NCBI GenBank assembly: GCA_013396525.1
Contig: VWYX01000725.1
Span: 370,167 to 434,166 of the forward strand
Length of the DNA: 64,000 nucleotides
Source: Chaetorhynchus papuensis
Taxonomy: Eukaryota; Chordata; Aves; Passeriformes; Rhipiduridae
Direction of reading: 5' to 3'
Made by a program: the position numbers and the translations under genes. Below the pieces are notes generated by a model. The model made no database searches, was not told the DNA's origin, and saw nothing but the letters and a program-made list of their open reading frames with translations. Below are positions 63,001 through 64,000 of the stretch, piece by piece; position 1 is the first letter of the stretch; each line of letters starts with the position of its first letter.

Positions 63001-64000
63001 CCAAGAAAACGCAATTTTTCAGTCTAATGACCTTAAGTGGCTGTGGCTTGGTTTATTTTTAAGTTTTTAGAGCGAAAAATCTAACTGGAATTGATGGTTT
63101 CTTTGGAAAAAAGATACCTCATGTCTTCTCATGTTTTTATAAATTCTTTTGTTACATGTAATTTTTAGAGCCTTGGAATTGCCAGGAATCTTCAGGAAGA
63201 CTGGACCTTTACAAAGATATAGTGGATGATACAGTGTTATTATTCTAAAACAATGGACATGTTTTTATTGTAAATTTCCTTTATTATTTTGAAAGACAAG
63301 GTAACGGGCATGCATTTTGCTTGGTACGTACACAAAAAGCAAGAAAAGCACCCATGCTTTTATTAAGTATTTCCTTGTGATAGTGGTGCAAGGTATTTTA
63401 AGGTGGGGTTTTTTTAAAGTTGTTTCTTGGTATCTCCCCTAATGGATGGGTTTTCCCACCTTCTAGGGATGGTGGAGCAATGAAAACATGAACCAATAAG
63501 CTCACTTCTATTTTTATGAGATCTGAAAAGGGTAGAAGAAATAGTATACTCTCTGCCAAGTGATCACACTGCCACTTATCCCTTAGTCTTGCTGGCGAAG
63601 TCAGCACAGGAAAATTGTGGAGAAGAGGCCTTCTTTCCCACTCGCAAGATAGGACATGTGTGCAGTGTAAAGTCTCTTCCCACAGTAATCCTGGGATTCT
63701 GAGCTTGTTGACCAAGAAATCTTCCTCTGGCTTGTCCTGCCGCAATGTTTCCAGTGGCCCACTAGGCACAAATTCTTTAACAAAATGTGTAGAGAAAGTA
63801 ACCTCTGGTGTAGGCTCTGGATGCCTTGCAGCATGTCAGCTGGTGCATGCACTGATCCCGGCTCCAGAGACCTGCACCAGGTGGGTTTATCCCGGGCAGA
63901 GCAGGTTACCCACCCTCTGCCACATTTGCCCTCTCGTGCTGACCTCAGGGCACTGTTTCCATGCATTCCTCAGAGAGGTGTTTTGTGTGGCCTGCACCCA

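Larger units (their letters stand above)
56293..64000. other. Intergenic, no gene recognised
   Basis: Contains the second copy of the 72-bp repeat, an (AC)n run, T-rich runs (57050-57090, 61694-61712) and an AG run at 62558-62570. Overlapping minus-strand open frames at 60156-60595 and a 172-codon frame at 62486-63004 were inspected and not recognised. The window ends without a clear gene. Confidence 0.55.

Noticed and set aside
62486..63004. 172-codon minus-strand open frame
   Set aside because: No family motif recognised; low-quality start context and no supporting signals. A blastp could still change this.
1..64000. CRISPR arrays, tRNA or rRNA genes, bacterial operons
   Set aside because: None seen. 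The window is vertebrate nuclear DNA with spliced genes.

Overview
This window is vertebrate nuclear DNA, most likely from a bird. It has intron-split genes with GT-AG sites, one GC-rich CpG island in an AT-rich background, and several CR1 LINE fragments carrying the ATTCTATGAT-type 3' end typical of avian/sauropsid CR1. No prokaryotic operon structure, CRISPR array or tRNA/rRNA gene was seen.

Layout. Positions 1-3.87 kb hold the first four coding exons of ALG12 on the minus strand; the gene continues beyond the left edge. ALG12 intron 1 fills about 3.87-7.70 kb, and its probable non-coding first exon ends at 7701. A CpG island of about 1.5 kb (7.14-8.7 kb) is the shared bidirectional promoter. 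CRELD2 runs rightward from 8230 to 20444 in ten coding exons (368 codons), with a 3' UTR and an AATAAA signal at 20926. The head-to-head ALG12/CRELD2 arrangement matches the gene order known in mammals. The remaining 43 kb (about 21-64 kb) contains no exon I can recognise. It holds sparse CR1 fragments, simple repeats, a CpG-rich patch at 40.15-40.6 kb, a 64-bp tandem duplication, and a 72-bp dispersed repeat present twice.

How the genes fit together. ALG12 is an ER mannosyltransferase that builds the lipid-linked oligosaccharide for N-glycosylation. CRELD2 is an ER-resident, cysteine-rich EGF-like protein induced by unfolded-protein stress. Their shared promoter carries a perfect ERSE (CCAAT-N9-CCACG) and a perfect ERSE-II (ATTGG-N-CCACG) that use the same CCAAT box, so ATF6/NF-Y control is directly suggested by the sequence.

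Main points for follow-up: the composite ERSE/ERSE-II; a c-fos-type CArG box at the ALG12 side of the promoter; a GC-AG last intron in CRELD2 whose retention would give a stop codon and remove the C-terminal ER-retrieval tail; the unusual HVDL tail itself; an unexplained 132-codon antisense ORF in CRELD2 intron 5; and the unannotated CpG patch and dispersed repeats in the gene-poor right part. I did not find a clear previously undescribed protein system.
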